A stretch of 64,000 bases of DNA from Typha latifolia. Taxonomy: Eukaryota > Streptophyta > Magnoliopsida > Poales > Typhaceae. Positions 42,363 to 57,300 of the stretch are shown here, one piece after another. Positions within the stretch are counted from its first letter, which is position 1, and every line of letters begins with the position of its first letter. The position numbers and the translations under genes are program-made. The notes beneath the pieces were generated by a model. The model was not told the origin of the DNA. It was given only the letters and a program-made list of their open reading frames with translations, and did no database searches. The stretch is from positions 4,543,808 to 4,607,807 of the forward strand of contig CM034110.1 of the NCBI GenBank assembly GCA_019914945.1. The letters are read 5' to 3'.

Positions 42363-45300
42363 CTGAGAAAGTTGAATAATAAGCAGAGTAGATTTAAAGA
42401 AAAAGTTACTGAAAGATTCAAGCAAAATATATGAAGCAATATATACAGACACAATCTTAAGTATAATTTTCATATAAAACTAAATTTCCATTAAAACTTC
42501 ATACTTCCTCTCTATTTTATAAGTTGCCATGAAAATATGACCTTTAAGTACAGGCAGTACAGATATATTGAAGTTTACACTATTTCCATCAAAATTTCAT
42601 ACTACCTCTCAAGTTTATAAGCCGTCATGAAAATATAACCTTTAAGTATTATTTCCTCATACTATTGAAGTTCTTTTCTACCTTTGTTATTCTATTCTTT
42701 TAGCAAATATAACATTAGATTTTCTTCAGCTCTGCTGAACATTGAATGTAAAGTTGACCCCAACAAGTTGGTGGCAAACGATGCATGACGCTGAAACTTG
42801 AAAGCTTGATTCACAAAACCCAACAACAAACCCTATTTAGGTAAAGTTGGAAAATAGTAGTTTGGATTATATAGTAATGCAACTATATATCACTGCACAT
42901 TTGAAGACTAATTGTCTAGACCCAGAAAGCTTTAACATACATTAAGAAACAAGAACCAGATCTGTTATTATAATACCCAGTTGTACTTCATTGCATGAAT
43001 GGTCATGCCAGCGACGTACCGGCACGTGGCACGAGGGGTGCCGCACGGCACCCCTCTTAATAGCTTCACCGCTCGCCATTGACCTCGTCATTGAGCTACC
43101 CGCTGTCGATCGCCGCTTACCATCGGCATCGCTTTGTCGGGTGCCCTAGCCCGAGAGATGGAGAGATTGAGAAAGACGGGGTCGGCATGGCCCGTGACTA
43201 TGGCACGGGCATCGTTGCTTCATTGCTCGAATAAATTGATTTATTTACAAAAGGGTTCACAAAACAGGTTCTCAAGACTCCAACTACCGGTATAGTGTGT
43301 GCATATGGTTAATAGCTCCTTTGGTTAATCTATTATTAGAAGATTAAACACCACCAAGTCACTTAACAGGCAAAAGCATAAGTTCAATAGAAGCACCAAA
43401 ACCTAAAATTCTATCAATAAATGAGAACATCAGAGAGATGAGGATTCAGTCAAACAAAATAAACAAGTCTGCTGAAAGCTCTAGCCATACCTTGATTTGC
43501 TCTTAAAGGAACTCTTTGATTTTTTCCGTCCCGTAACGCTATTACTTTTCTTGAAGCTGCGATCTTGTTTGCTTTCGCTCATATCACTCTGAAATAGTTC
43601 ATGCATCTCTTCTTTCCTTGTCTGAACATTTTGAGAAGGTTTTTTAACCCTCTTGGCAGAATTTTTTAATTTCCCACCTTCATTTCCTTTCTTCATGGCT
43701 TTTACTGATTTTGCTCGTCGATAAGCTAGATCAACAAGTGATTGTCCTTTCTTCTTCTTTTTGCCAGCTTCAGTTTCCTGCAGTCAGTCAATGATATCAT
43801 CAAAACCCACACTGCTTCATTCTTTGTATTAGATGGTCATGAATGGAAACTGTAAAAAATCAGATATCTTAAAGCTAGCAAGTTTAGACAGACAATAAAG
43901 GTGAAAAGTGAAGAAAAAAAATGCAAATTAAGAAAATGGATCCACATATGAAAGTATCCGTCTAATATGCAAACTCATAAGAAAAGTGACACAAAGTATG
44001 TTCAGAATATAAAGCACAAGAGGCATATGAACCTGATCTACATTGTTATCTTCTTCCTCATTCTCTAACATCTCACGTGCTGCCTCCAATTTTCGACGTT
44101 TCTTACGTGGAAGATTTTTCTGTTAAATAAATGCAACAGTATAAAAACCAAATCTGGAACGAAGAATCACATAAAACAAGAACTTTCAATCCATTAAATT
44201 GGAACTTAATAAGGTACTACCTCACGTTCCCGTCTCCTTTTCTCCTTAAGTTTAAGTTCTTCAGCTTGCTGAATACTCACGACCTCTTTAGAACCACTTT
44301 GATTTTTCTCCATGGAGAAGTCCTGAAAACCTCGAGAAAATAAATTAATGAAGAAAAATTACAGGAAAAGAAAAAAATGATAATCCATAAGAGTACCCAG
44401 ATGTCAAATTTGTTTCTTCCATACAAAAGTGCAAAGCTAGAAATTGTGAGTAATATGCCTACCTTGAAGGGTAGCTTATCAGATCTGCAGATTCATTGTT
44501 CAAGAAATTATTTTCAGGTTGATTGGTTCCAACACAGCTTCTTTTAATGGTGTCAGCCACCTTAAAAATATCTTGGTCAACCAAAGGGGTAACCCCGGTT
44601 CATCTTTTATAGGTTAATTTGCTTCCAGCATGTCATGAGGATATTATTTTATAGACGACACTTTTCTTCAAACTATAGGCCTCTTTTGCTTATACTGTTT
44701 TCTATTCTATTCTTTCAAATCCTTTGCAAAATGTAGTGCTTTGACATGACTTATTTCATCCAAAACATAAACATAAATTCTATTTTCATCCAAACCATAA
44801 ACATAAAATTATAAATTTTAGGGGAAATTGTAAGTTATCTCCTTATGGTTTGACTCAATTTTACAAAACCTACATGTAATTTCAACTTAAGCACTTACTC
44901 CTCTGTGATCTTGATTAAAGTACAAGTATTATTTTATTTGTTGTATTTGACTAAGTTAGGAGTTAAATTTAAAGATTTTTATTAGAGACAAAATTGTAGA
45001 GAATTAGATAAGCTTTTTAACGCATCTAAAATAATACTAATTGGATTTTAAATAACAAAGATATGATAAATATATTGAACAAAATATGTTTTTGTCATAT
45101 CTTTGTCGTCTAAAATTTGATCGGTATTATTTTAGATACATTAAAAAGCTTATTAAATCCTGTATAACTTTGTCTCTAATAAAAATCTTTAAATTTGACT
45201 TCTGGTTTAGCCGAATATGATAAAAAGGTTAACAGTTACATTTTAGTCAAGATCATAGAGGGTTAAGTGCTTAGTTAAAAGTATATAAGAGCTTTATATT

Positions 45301-48300
45301 ATTGAGCTAAACAATAGGGGGTAAAGTGTAATTAACCCTAAATTTTAAAAGCTTTAGACTCAAGGCACTCACTAGGGCACCTACTAACTGTTATACACCC
45401 ATCAAGCACTTTTAGAACATTGCAAAGAATCATAATTGATAAGACCAAGATCAATAGATCCTTAGCATACATTAGTGCCAAAGAGAACATGGAGAAGCCA
45501 AAGGCAGCTTGTTTTACATGCTACAGTTATACACGAGATTTCATATAGCCCCTCATTCCTAACAAAGTCTACAACCTCTAGTTGTTGCACAAGTGATTGA
45601 ATATAACTACTGTCCTACTGCATACAACAAAATGATCTTAGTCAAAGAACTGGACCTAAAGAGTTGAATTAAATTCCAAATATTAGCATTAACCATTACT
45701 CACCTGTATTGGGTGATAAAAATGGTAGGACTACATGGAAGTTAAGTCTTACAAGGAAAGGGGGAAGAGCTTGAAGCCCAGAGAAGTCCAAGTGCTGCAT
45801 CAGTTGAATGCAGTGAAAGAAGGTAATTTCCAGGATGGTTCCAAAGATATGTTTGAGTTGCATCATAATGAAGGTCCAAGTGCTGCATCGGTTGAATGCA
45901 GTGAAAGAAGGTAATTTCCAGGAGGTTCCAAAGATATGTTTGAGTTGCATCATAATGAACAGGAAAATAAGATGTTCTTTGTAATTTGATTCCATGATTA
46001 TATATGATCTATCATTAGAGAAGCTGAGGTTCTATGATACACCTTGCTAGAGTCTTTTTTTATTGCATTAGATATTTATTTCCATTCAAATAAATTTTCT
46101 GTAAGTTGTGTTCGAACGCGAAAGGGGTGCATTCGAACGCCTTTGCGAATGCCTGGCATCAGTTCGCAAAACAGAGAGCGCGAAATGTGCATTTGAACGC
46201 GGTCAGGTGCGTTCGAACACCCCCGTGCGAACGCCTGCATTAGTTCGCATCCATAGATAACGTCTTTTGTGCGTTCAAACACAATCGACCCCGTTCGAAC
46301 GCTATCAGCGAGAGTCCACTAGAATTAGGATTAATAATTATTATTTTGGCTTGTTGGCTAGCCTTTATAAAGGTGTGGATGGCAGCCAAAATCATTATGA
46401 TGAATAAATATTGATTTCTATCATCCTCTATCCTCTCTCTAGTCTCTCTACCCTAATCTCTCTCCTCCCTCTTCACCAACTAGTCACCTCTACCGTTGGT
46501 AAGGTCTCATCTATCTTCTAATCTCTCTCGTCTGTCGAGTCCTCCCTCCTCTTTGGAATCTCGACCACTTCTTCCCCTTCAACTCTATCCCTTAAACTAC
46601 ATCAACCATCCACTCTCATCTCTATTATCATCCATAACCCTAACATCCACTCCACCCGTCACCACTATCATCCCCACTCTATCGTGTTTTTGTCCCAGTT
46701 GCAATTCGAATCTGCGAAGGGCATAAATACGAAAAATGTAGATCAGGAAGTTACAGATCAATCAACCTTAGTTTCATAATTTTCTAACTACGGGAGAATA
46801 TTTGATAAATATTTTCCCTCGGTTGCGCGGATTGCTTCATGCGATCAATCCAGATCTTGAATGGATCATTCCGTAACGTATCATTCTATTATGACAAAAG
46901 CCACATTGTTGAACAAATACAAACATCATCAAGTCAATGGCATTTTAATCTACATCAGAAGATCATGTTTCACTTGATTATTGAGTTTGTGGTATGATCA
47001 TCTCTATAGTAGTCTCATTTCCTAACTCATGTTCAATATGGGTATTCAGTAGAATTGAACTCTTTATTATTTCTTTTGGATAGTAGATCCTTGCCTGCAT
47101 TTCTTGGTTTTGAAGAAGATTATTCCCCTTGTCTGATCCACTTTGCTAGGGATTTCAGCAATTCTTTTATAAGGCTTATGATAGAGGGCCTTATCAAACT
47201 TGGGTAGAAATCTTAAGCTCTTAAACCATTTTTATTTTCACTTTAAGAAATATAAGGCATAAGTAGACAATAGTAACTTGAATTTCCTGAATATATTTCA
47301 AATTATCAGCACTTTTCTTGGACAATACCACATTACTTGTAAAACCTCCTTTTAGTTCAGTACGAAAATAGAAATAAGTTGGCCACTGGTAGGCCATTCA
47401 TTATATGTTTTTTCAAAGGACTACGATATGCTATCATTTCTTGAATTCATTTTAGAGATTTGGATACCAAATCCTAATACCAAGACAACTCTGACAGTAT
47501 TAATTCTTAAGCTATACTAAAAAAATTCATACCAGCATAGCATTAAGCCTGTTGTTAAAAGGAAATTTTTAATCATTATAGATGTGCTTAACCATGATAA
47601 AAGTGCAAACAAGATGATAATGTAAGATGTAAAGTCAGCTTCAATATAGATTTTATTTTACCTAAACAAGAAGTCATTTTGACGATCATTATGAATGGAA
47701 AACTTACTTTTGCAGCCTTAGCTAAAAGTTTCTTCTCCTTTTCAGTCGTGAACCAGGTTCGTTTTGGGCGTGAATAGATCTCTTCCTTATGTGCTATCAT
47801 ATTCTCTGCCTAAATATTGGACAAGGGTAAATATAAGAATAACACTAGAAAAAGGTAAAATCCACATAATCTCCATATTAATGAAAAATATTTCACAAAT
47901 CACCAAAATTCAAGATCAAGTACACAAAACCTTTGTTGCTTCCATTTCAGCTTTCCTTAACACCATCTCTTCCCTGCAGACAGATATTATTCAGCAAAGA
48001 ACCTAATATAAAATTACCTGAAGACATCAGCATAAATTGTTAAAATTAAACCTTTCTTCTTGATGAATTGCAGAAATTTGTTCTTCCAGTTGTTCAATTA
48101 ATTCAGACCACTCAGCTATAGGTTTTTCTGCAACAATTCGACTCTTTAGCTGTGAACCAGCTTTCTTTGCCTGTAATCATAAGTAATATTTAACGATACA
48201 CAATATCCATAATGCACAAGATAGCATAATCAAGTTAATGACACTTCTCTTATAACAGAACTGAACGGGACTAAGCACACTGCACATCCCATTACTTCTA

Positions 48301-51300
48301 AAAGATAACACTAGAAGTACCACAAAATTCCAATCTCAATATGAAAAAAGCATGCCTTTAATTCTCATTCACATGTGGAATACAATTGAAATAGGAATAG
48401 CAATTCCTATTTATTATTACCAAAATGAGAGATTTATTCTAGGAATAACTATTCCTATGTTCACTTATTATTCTAGAATAAGAATGTATTAATTATCTTT
48501 AATATGATATAAAGTAAAAAAAAGATTAAAAAAATTATTTCTTATAAAATTACAATAAATACTATCTTGATTTAATATAAAATAGATTAATTTGATAAAT
48601 ATTAAGGATAAATTAGTAAGTGATTATTGTGTGGTATAATATGTAATTTGATGAATAATATTAATATTTTATAACAGGGTTATTATGATATTTAGCTATT
48701 ATTCTAAAATAAGAGGTCGTATTCTTTAATAAAGAAAAGTTATTCCTGAAGTGAACAGGACTTACAAATTACAATCTCTACTTTTTACTGACAATGCAAC
48801 TTGACTTTTATTAAATAGCAAAAACAAAAGCAGAACTTTAGAGATCTCATTAACAGGATGGCTGCTTGCTGTTTAATACAAACTTCAGGGTTATACAAAT
48901 TAATCAAACAAATTGGAAAAATTGCGAAGAGCCTCATACTACAGCATAAGAGAATGGTAGAACAAATTACTTTCTCTTTATTCCCTCACGAATAGATATT
49001 TCAATCAGTAAGATTCTTAATTTTTGTCTTTAGCTCTGCAATACTAAAAATATTATTGAAATGAATAAATGCTTACAATGGCCTTCAAGAGGGATCTATC
49101 ATCATCAGTTACAAATGTCACAGCGTATCCTTCTCTCCCAGCTCGAGCAGTACGCCCCACACGATGAAGGTAACTACATAATGGGACAAAGATGTACAAT
49201 AAGAACAAAAGGTAAAAATAAAAGGTTCTATAGAGTGGCTAAGCGGTATAAATTAAAGCGTTTGAAATAAGAGAATAGAGGGAACCAAATCATCCTGATA
49301 AAAACATCATAACACATTTCACTTCTATTGCTGCAAAACACTTGTTTGCCATTTACTCTAGTGTTGTGAGTCACATGCATATGACATCACAAGAACCCAC
49401 ATAGAATCAACTCGTATATCATGAACCACAGAATGTGTACAAAAAGTTCCAAAGAGTATGTCGTGCGCACAGTTAACCATCAACAAACTATTAAACAGCC
49501 ATACATATAACTGCAAAAGGAGGTCGATGAGTACAAAAGTTTGACCAACAAAATAGTAATTTAGACATCAAAACACCAGGCAGCATTAACTTAGAAGAGT
49601 GCATAAGAGACTAAGAATATAAATCAGCTCTGTTTATGACGTAATGAGAAAGACAGCAGATTCTAAGAAAGTAGACATCAATGAGGAAGGCACACTAACG
49701 TTTTGTCATCACGAGGGCATGCAAAATTTATAACTGTTTGTACGCCAACAATATCAATCCCCTGCACAACAAGATAAACAGTGGGAACTTTAGAATGAAT
49801 TATGCCATTATTTAATATTTATTGCATCAAAGTTATATTTCGAGAAATTAAATGCATGCTCATAAGCATCCATCATATTAGTTTGGCAAATGATAGAAAA
49901 ATTCTAAAGAAAGATAATGGTGGTCAAACCTGCAAATATAAAATTGAAATTGCTTTGACAGATAAATACATAAAGTTTCTACTTACACGAGCAGCAACAT
50001 CAGTAGCAATTAGAAAATCCACTTCTTGCTTTCTAAAGAGTTCCAAGGCCTACAAATCATGAAAGTTCAAATAAATCAAGTTGTGCAGAGAGGAAGAGAT
50101 AAGTTCAACAAGTGCATGAATGAATATACTTTTGATGTCAGCATTTGGGTTAATAGCATGGATATAGCCCTGTGCAAACCAGTAAGCAGGCACGTGCAAC
50201 TAGAAACCATTATTACTATAAATGTATACATTATTTCTTATTTAATAACAAATAGAAAAGGAATGATAAAATTGCAGTTGCTAAATATCCTAGACACAAA
50301 TTAACTTCTTAGAGTGCAAATACACCTAGAAATATAAATGGAGAATCAAGAACAGTGCCACATATATACTCACCTCAAGGCGCTGAGTCTGCGTAAGATT
50401 ACCATGAAGTTCAGCAGCTTTCATACCAGCCAGACCAAATATTATTTTTAACCTATGTGCAGCTTGTTTTGTTCCACTGCCACAGAAAATAACAAAATTA
50501 TGAGTAGGGCAACAGACTGAGGTAAAATCTGTATAAACCAAAGAAAAAGAATTGAAGAAACAATAATACCAAAACAATTTTAGTAGATATTCTGATCCTT
50601 CTCCAAATAAGAGTAAGTTTATGAATGCATATACAGTTTTTAAATTTCCCTTCAAACCTATCAGCTTAAAATAACTAGAAAAAAAAACAAAACATGTCTA
50701 GTACACTATATAACATGTAACATGGATTTAAGAGGCTTGATGTGAAATGTGCTGAATTGCAGAGGTCTTTCAGATGCAAGGGTAGGAGGGGCAAAGTGAG
50801 GTAGATAAAGATAGAGGAAGGCAGAGAGAGAGAGGATAGTCGTTGGTGATGGGATATATATGTAGGGCTGCCAAACAACCAAGTCAGCTCATATTTAAAA
50901 TGAGCCAAATTTAATCAACTGAATCTGGCTCAAATTTAATTCCAAGCCAAGCTTGAGCATAAGCCAGCTCGATAAGGCTAGATTTATAAATGATAAATAT
51001 AAAAAACTATATATATATGGTAAATAAGATTCTATCTGATTATATATTTGATTTGATTTTACAAAGTACAGACCACCCAAGAATCAATTTAAGCTCGGCT
51101 CGATTACACACCAAGATGTATGCATTGTTAGGGTTTAATCTCCCCCTCCCTCTTTTTTCTCCTCTTCCTTCTTTCCTTCTTCGTACTGTAGGCCGTCGGC
51201 ACAAGATAGTGCTGCCTAGCTTGCACAGTTCTAGGTGGCTAAGAAATTTCCATTATCATACTCCTCATTCACCATACCGCCGACACACCACCACCTCCCA

Positions 51301-54300
51301 CCCGGCAAAAGAAAAAAAAGGAATGTGAAGTTCTTGGTTTTGGGTTGAGAGGGTTTCTTTATTATAATTTTTTTAATTCTACATAGTGAAATCCGTAGAA
51401 TCTTTGTGGGCATACCACTAATTGGGTGAACTACATAAAATCTATGTCTCATTACTTGTTTTCTTTTCTTTTCTTCTTGCACTATGCATTTTGACTCCTA
51501 ACAAATATGAAAAGACAAGGGAAAAAATAGAAACACGAAAAAGAGCCTCATGTGAAGATGGCAGCAAGGCAAAAAAAAAGATGGCAATTGAGGTAAATGC
51601 AAATGGCAGCAGCAAGCCAACAAATGCATACCCTCTCTCCTCTCACTTTCTTCCCTCTTTCCATTCTCAATCTCCTCTTTCAGCTTTCTTTTATATTTTA
51701 TAGTTTTTAGTAAGGGTGGCTTTAACGCAACACGATAACTTGACAAACCTTAAAGTTGTAAGCAGGATTGAGTTGATATAATCAAGCTCAGGTAACAAAA
51801 AGGTTGACCCACCTAACCTGATAATTAAATGGGTCAATTCATGTTACAGATCAACTCATTTAACCTGATTAAGTTTTTTAACCCGTTTATGACACAATAT
51901 CTGATTATGACCTAAATAACCCATTTATTACTAGAATAACATGTTTATATTTCCTTCATAACACAAATAAACTCGTTTATAACTCAAATAAATATATTTA
52001 TTACCCGAATAAATTATATAAACTTGAGTAACCAATGCAACACAATATTTCATTTATGGTGTTTACTACACATTTAATAAATGAGTCGTGTTCTTGTTTA
52101 ATATTCCAACCCGTTTAATAAATAGGTCATATTCATGAAGGCTCGAACTTGACCCAACCTAACTCGATTGCCGCCCTTACTTTTTAGTCTCAGTATAAAT
52201 TTATGACCTGTGAAATACGGCTGAAACCTTTTAATCTTACGTTGATGAAACAAGCATAAGTTGAATGATTTGTATTCACTAGTAGAAAGGGATCCATCCG
52301 CTGAAGTTGACCGGTATAGTAATTTGAAACCGACATGGCACATGCCTCAATCCAAACAATTCTCTGCTGATACAGGAACATTGTGGTACATAGAAGGAAG
52401 AATGCCCTCGCAGCTGCCTTAACCGTCTTTTAGAACATTGATTAATATATTTGTTTGGAGAATTTATTATTGGTAGAGTAAAAACCTGAAAATGATAACT
52501 TTCTGCGTGAAGGTCTTCGAACAGAGCGCAAGAAGAACAGCCTCCTGATTTGCTTCTCGCGTACGCCTTATCCTAACAACCCTGTAGAGTAGAGACAACA
52601 GAGAAAGAAGGGTTAGATGAATGATATGAACAAAAATGAAATTCTACATTCAAAAATGTGAATGGTAGCAGTAATGGTAATGGCTCACAAAACATACAAA
52701 AGAAAAAAATGAAAGATGCCGAAAAAGTGAACAAGGCATGAAGATGGAAATATTTTCAAGATAACTGTGAATATGGAGTCAAATTATGAACATAAAAAGA
52801 AATCCCAATCAAAAGAACATGCAGTCAAATACATATATGAACATGGAAATCCCGAACTAAGTTAAGATTTCTGCTTTTCGTACTAAGTCAAAACTTCTTC
52901 TCTTCTTTCTAAGTTAAGATTTCTTCTTTTCTTTCTTTTCTTCAATATCGAATAAAGATATTTAGCAGCATTAGAGATAAAATCATATAATCTACTCTGT
53001 TAGTTATGATTTGAACATATAGAACGTTCAACCAATGGAACATCTCTTAGATAAAATTAATCACACTTTCCATAAAGGTAACCAGTCAAACATTCCTTGT
53101 TGGATTGGATAAACTATTAGCTACTATCTAATAATTAACAATGAAATTTACAAAAGAAAAATGATGGAACAAATTAACACCAAAAAAAGTTGCACAAAAT
53201 TCTGCCTGGACATGCGCCTCTACATTTGACAGGAGGCTACAAGCTCAGATGACCTATGTATTAGGTAGCTTAAAACTAGCATAAATGCATGTCAGATATC
53301 AGGAAGTCGAACAAGTTGCGAGGATGAAGAAACAACACTAGATACAAGAAGCAATGCACTAAAATTAACAAGGAATTCTGTATTAAAGAAAACCTCATAC
53401 AGATCAGCATTTAGACTAATGTAAAGGTTAATTTGCAACAAGAGATAAACCAAGAGGTTAGAAATCGAGAATTTTAGCAGCAATACACCACAATATATGT
53501 AGCATTGAAATAGAGTGAAAAACAAAGGAATGGAATAGGTTTGAAATGGGGAAGAAAGGGAAAGATCCCATTCTTTCCGAGCAAAAGATAAAGTTAAGAG
53601 ATTGGTCATAGTATCGTATTACTATCAGAACTATTTCTCTTCTAACTTTTTTGCAACTTATTTCTGCTGTATGGAATCTTTAATAGGTTCTATACTTCTA
53701 TTACATCTTGGTTGACTGGTTAAGCTTAAGTTAGGACCTCGCAAAATGTCAGATGGCACATATATAATGCATTACACTTAGTCCCTCTAAACTATTATTT
53801 CATACACCCCGAACTAAGACTTTTTACTATACAGATCCATGAATTAGAGGTTTATGTGAATATTTTTTAGTTCAGGAAGTTACGTGGATATAAAAAAAGT
53901 TCAAAGTATATGTGAAAAACGGTAGTAGTTTAAGAGAGCTAAGTATAGTTATTTCAAAAAAATCTCTATTTTTAGGCCCCATTCACATCTAGAATAGGAA
54001 GGAATAGGAATAGCAAAATATAATTTGTTATTCCGAAAATAATAATTGTATTCTAGTAATAGTTATTCCTATATTTACATGTCTTTTGGAATAAGGATGA
54101 AATAATTATTTTTAATGTGATATAAAGTGAATAAAATGATAGAAAAAATTATACCATTCGATTTGATTTAAAATAAATTGATAGGATAGAGGGAGAGAAG
54201 CTTATAATATTATAAGCATGCAATACATGCATGACATATTGCATTATCATGCTTTACGCACCTACCAGTGTGTATTACTATAGTGAAAGCGTATATATGC

Positions 54301-57300
54301 ATTGTGTGCTGGTACATATATAATGCATTACTTATCTTTTGGCAAGCAATATTAATTATTACTATGCTTTACTTATCTACCAGCGTCTATTACTATGTTA
54401 GGAGTATACTTACACATTATGTGTTGGTACATATGTAATATATTAATTTTTGGCAAGCAATATTAATCATTATCATGCTTTACTTATCTACCAGCGCCTA
54501 TTACTATGATGGGAGCATACTTATATATTGTGTACTGGTACGTATGTAATGCATTACATTTTAGCAAGCAATATCAATCATTACCATGCTTTACCTACCT
54601 ACTAGTGCTCGTTACTATGGTGGAAGCGTATATATGTATTGTGTGCTAGTACGTATGTAATGCATTAAAATATTAGTTTTAAAGAGTTAATTAGATTAAT
54701 ACATAGTTTAAATATTAAATATATTATTTTATCTATGGGTTAATATTTAATTTGATAAAATATTAGTTTATTAATATTATATTTTTGATGTTATTAGTAC
54801 ATATAAAAATTATTTTAATAATAAGATCATTTATAAAATAGAAAAAATTATAATAAGAGAGAGAATAGAGGAGTGATAAATTACAATAGGATGTTGATAA
54901 GATGTTTAAAAGAGAGAAGAGAAGAGTAATGAATTATGATAAGATATTTAAAAGAGATAAAAGATAAATGATAAATTATAATAAGATTTTTAAGAGAGGT
55001 TATAGTCAAATCAAGCGTAAATTGATAATTAGATTAGGGTGTAGTATAAGATGTAATTTTGATAAATAGTATTTATATTCTGGAATATGGTTGTTATAAT
55101 GTTTAGTTGTTATTCTAGAATAAGAGATTATATTCTGGAATAAGGATTTTTATTATTCCTGAAGTGAACTTAAAGTTTGGCATCCCTTTATTGTTCACTT
55201 TGAGACTTCTGAAAAGGCTAACACAACGTGATTTATTGTGATTCCATAATCTTTCTAGGATTTATCCTCTATTACAAGACCATCGTACCTCATAGTTGCA
55301 GTGTTATATCGAAGAAAACTTGACGGCTTCTATTAGTACTGACATGCAATGTAATGCATGAAAAATATAAACCTTTCACTCTCTGTAGTCTTCTAAACAT
55401 GATCAACATATTTAAACTTAAAAGTTCTAAACATCCTATGGAAGTTGAATGAATGTTGACCCAATGTGGTATGTAGATCAAGTATTATGAGGTAGAAATA
55501 TGTTACAGTCAGAAGGAAAGAAGAAAAAGAATGAACAATGTAATAACCAATTTATCTGTTAGTTTGCCAAAAATTGGATACCCATAAGAGAGAATAATTA
55601 GATATTTAGGTTATTACTTTTAGACATGAATATTGCAAATTTGCAATATGTAGTTAGAGTTCATTAGTCATAACCATCTTCAAATTATAAAGGTAGTTGT
55701 TGACCAAAAAGTGAATCTGCAAAAAGGATAGAGAAAGTAGAATGGCAGAGTAAGTAGATCTACTGCAAAATGAAGTATTTGACAAGAAATACTACACCAT
55801 ATAAATACACTGCCTTGAGAGGTTTAGCAACCAAAATTCTGGATTATACAAGAATACATGCATAAAATCAGCAGTAGCAAGTAAATTTTTCAGAAAGAAT
55901 GATCGAAACTGAGACCAATAGAATATACAATAAAACTTGTGAGTCACAGAAGAATAAGAGGTTTCCATTCAACAACTCATAAGCATATCCATAGAATGTT
56001 GTGAACATAAAAGAAGCCTACCAAGAACTAATACCTAAAGCAACTCCATAACTACAATCCAATCATCTAGCATAAAATAAACATGTCATTAGAATGATGC
56101 AGGGGTGTGTAATATACAACTCAATTCAAAGTCAACAGACATTTCCATATTTCAATGGGAAAAGACGCGAATTGCTTCATAAATTATTCAAATAATGAAT
56201 GAAGATAGCTATCTTTTCCAAAAAAATCCAACCATTTGCAAGGAACTATGTAAAGAACAACAATCATTTCAGCCAGTCAAAAGACAAAAATATAAATATT
56301 TTGCCAATGCATGACTAAGGTAGACAACGTATATGAAATTCAGAGCAGAAAAATAAACTGGTTACAGAAGAAGAAATGGGCATACTCTTCAGTCAGCGTA
56401 GACGGTCGTTTCAGAGAGGGATCAGCCTCCAGCCGAACAGGCTTATTTAATGAAAGTTTGACCAACTTATCAACTTCTTCAGTCATAGTAGCAGAAAACA
56501 GCATGGTCTGTCTCCTTTTAGGACACATGCGAATCTACATTAGAAGAAGAAAGGTATTACTAACTAGAGAAAAGAATAGCTTTTATACATTCATACAAAC
56601 ATTATATATATCTATATGTATATATATATATTCTTCTTTAGGTGTTACTATCAGAAGATAAAGTGGGACAGGGCGGGAAAACCTTATCAATTAGAATGTT
56701 CAAGAAGCAAACCTATACACATGCTGGCTTTTCTAACTACATCACTGTCAATGATTTTATATTGTTACCTACGATAATACAAAATACCTCCCTCCTACTA
56801 TCATCATAAACCTAGAAATGCCATGACACTAGTATAGAAAGGGTAAGTCATAGAATCTGATTATATGAAATCTTTGTCAAACTTCATTAGATCCTCTAAA
56901 GGGTAATATCCAAAAGCAACTTTCCAAGTAAACTTAAAATTTCAATGACTGGAATAACAAATAAAGTTGGATGAATTTACATGATGTATGGCATCTGATA
57001 AGATATCAATTATTAATATCCCATCATGTCATTAACTATATTACTCAACCACTAAGACTCCAACTTTAACCCATTAAAACATATCCCGTGGACACTCCCA
57101 AATAGTATAGCATTAGTCATCATTAGAGCACGATCTCAGGATAAAATGTCCATATGCACACAAAAAAATGTGTATTCTTGACTTCACATAGCACGGACTG
57201 GCGTTATAATAAACTAGGAATGCTTCTCAATGCACAAAATCCAGATAATTTCCATGATGTTTGTTGCCTATAATCTGGTATTTTTCATAATTCATACCCA

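Noticed and set aside
44473..44565. Open minus-strand segment (VADTIKRSC...DLISYPS) between a splice-like AG and GTAGG, possible extra helicase exon
   Set aside because: It ends in phase 2, so the next exon (DFSMEK...) would be read in the wrong frame and hit a stop. Skipping it gives a phase-0 join that fits the family.
50326..50655. 109-codon minus frame across the motif IV exon
   Set aside because: Only 50,374-50,476 is exon; the extensions on both sides are intron read-through.
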